Assembly (NCBI GenBank): GCA_019359495.1
Contig: JAHHHF010000078.1
Location: 1-64,000, forward strand
Length of the DNA stretch: 64,000 nt
Reading direction: 5' to 3'
From: Goleter apudmare HA4340-LM2
GTDB lineage: Bacteria > Cyanobacteriota > Cyanobacteriia > Cyanobacteriales > Nostocaceae
Each line of letters begins with the position of its first letter. The first letter of the stretch is position 1. The translations under genes and the position numbers were made by a program. The notes beneath the pieces were generated by a model. That model had not been told where the DNA came from and ran no database searches. It worked only from the letters and a program-made list of their open reading frames with translations. Below, piece after piece: positions 63,766 through 64,000 of this stretch.

Positions 63766-64000
63766 TCTCTATGCCCCAATACTAGGGATTCACCACCAAA
63801 CTAGTTTAGAATTATTTACACTGGTCTAATCCTATTTGGCTGTTAAAAAGTCTTGGTAGAACCAGTTTCGCTGATTTTATCTTGGGCACTTGGTGGGCGA
63901 AAAATTAAAACGCCTGCTGATTCAGACTGACAAAAATCTAAATGAGTGCAATCAAGTCTAGTCTGAACAAGCAACCCAAAAACAAGAAATCTAGAGGGCG

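Noticed and set aside
1-64000. tRNA or rRNA genes
   Set aside because: No cloverleaf-type GTTCGANNC arm with matching stems or rRNA-like sequence was found on either strand by eye; a tRNAscan run would settle it.

Overview
The window is chromosomal DNA of a cyanobacterium, most likely a filamentous Nostoc/Anabaena-type strain. The palindrome GCGATCGC (HIP1) recurs throughout, genes for Raf1, a cyanobacterial AbrB, a MenG-type methyltransferase, a PaO/Tic55-like Rieske oxygenase and a DevBCA exporter are present, and gaps carry the short heptamer repeats and small palindromic elements usual in Nostocales. No rRNA, tRNA or CRISPR array was seen.

Layout. 1-4.2 kb: a minus-strand array of six intact small peptide genes plus one decayed copy, all with double-glycine leaders (ribosomal peptide precursors), with a serine hydrolase downstream and an AraC regulator upstream. 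4.6-6.1 kb: gatB. 6.1-7.4 kb: a gene-free stretch with repeats and two related small-RNA-like units. 7.4-19 kb: a plus-strand surface-glycan locus (flippase, GT4 and GT2 glycosyltransferases, Wzm/Wzt-type ABC exporter, GlfT2-like galactofuranosyltransferase, fused UDP-galactopyranose mutase), which reads as synthesis and export of a galactofuranose-containing polysaccharide. 19-28.3 kb: a pentapeptide-repeat membrane protein, a quinone-reductase-like dehydrogenase, a UvrD-type helicase, and a LysR/SDR/peroxiredoxin group with one frameshifted and one deleted SDR gene. 28.3-30.2 kb: a MarR regulator and an iron-sulfur protein sharing a matched palindromic operator. 30.2-32.2 kb: a caspase-amidase fusion. 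32.4-37 kb: raf1, a response regulator, menG and a DUF445 gene. 37.1-38.4 kb: a scar in which a Tudor/agenet-like gene end, an ISAs1-type IS end and the 5' third of a type III-B CRISPR gene (cmr2/cas10) are joined. 38.8-41 kb: a membrane-anchored Rossmann-like protein and an ankyrin-repeat protein. 41-54.5 kb: mostly housekeeping genes (DUF4079, DUF1997, NmrA-like, Rieske oxygenase, SpoIID, pyrR, cobD, Rrf2, cyAbrB, ClC, GT39). 55-63.8 kb: a serine-recombinase relative lacking its catalytic arginines, a VOC protein, a TetR-linked devBCA operon, an OmpR-type regulator and pdxA.

The most notable items are: (1) a single-pass membrane protein joining a complete caspase-like domain to a complete cell-wall amidase across the membrane, which looks like a built-in lysis effector; (2) the precursor array, with conserved leaders and unrelated cores; (3) the galactofuranose locus with its fused mutase; (4) the decayed type III-B CRISPR remnant; and (5) the recombinase homologue that has lost its catalytic residues. 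Everything here comes from reading the sequence and from knowledge of the families; no database search was run.
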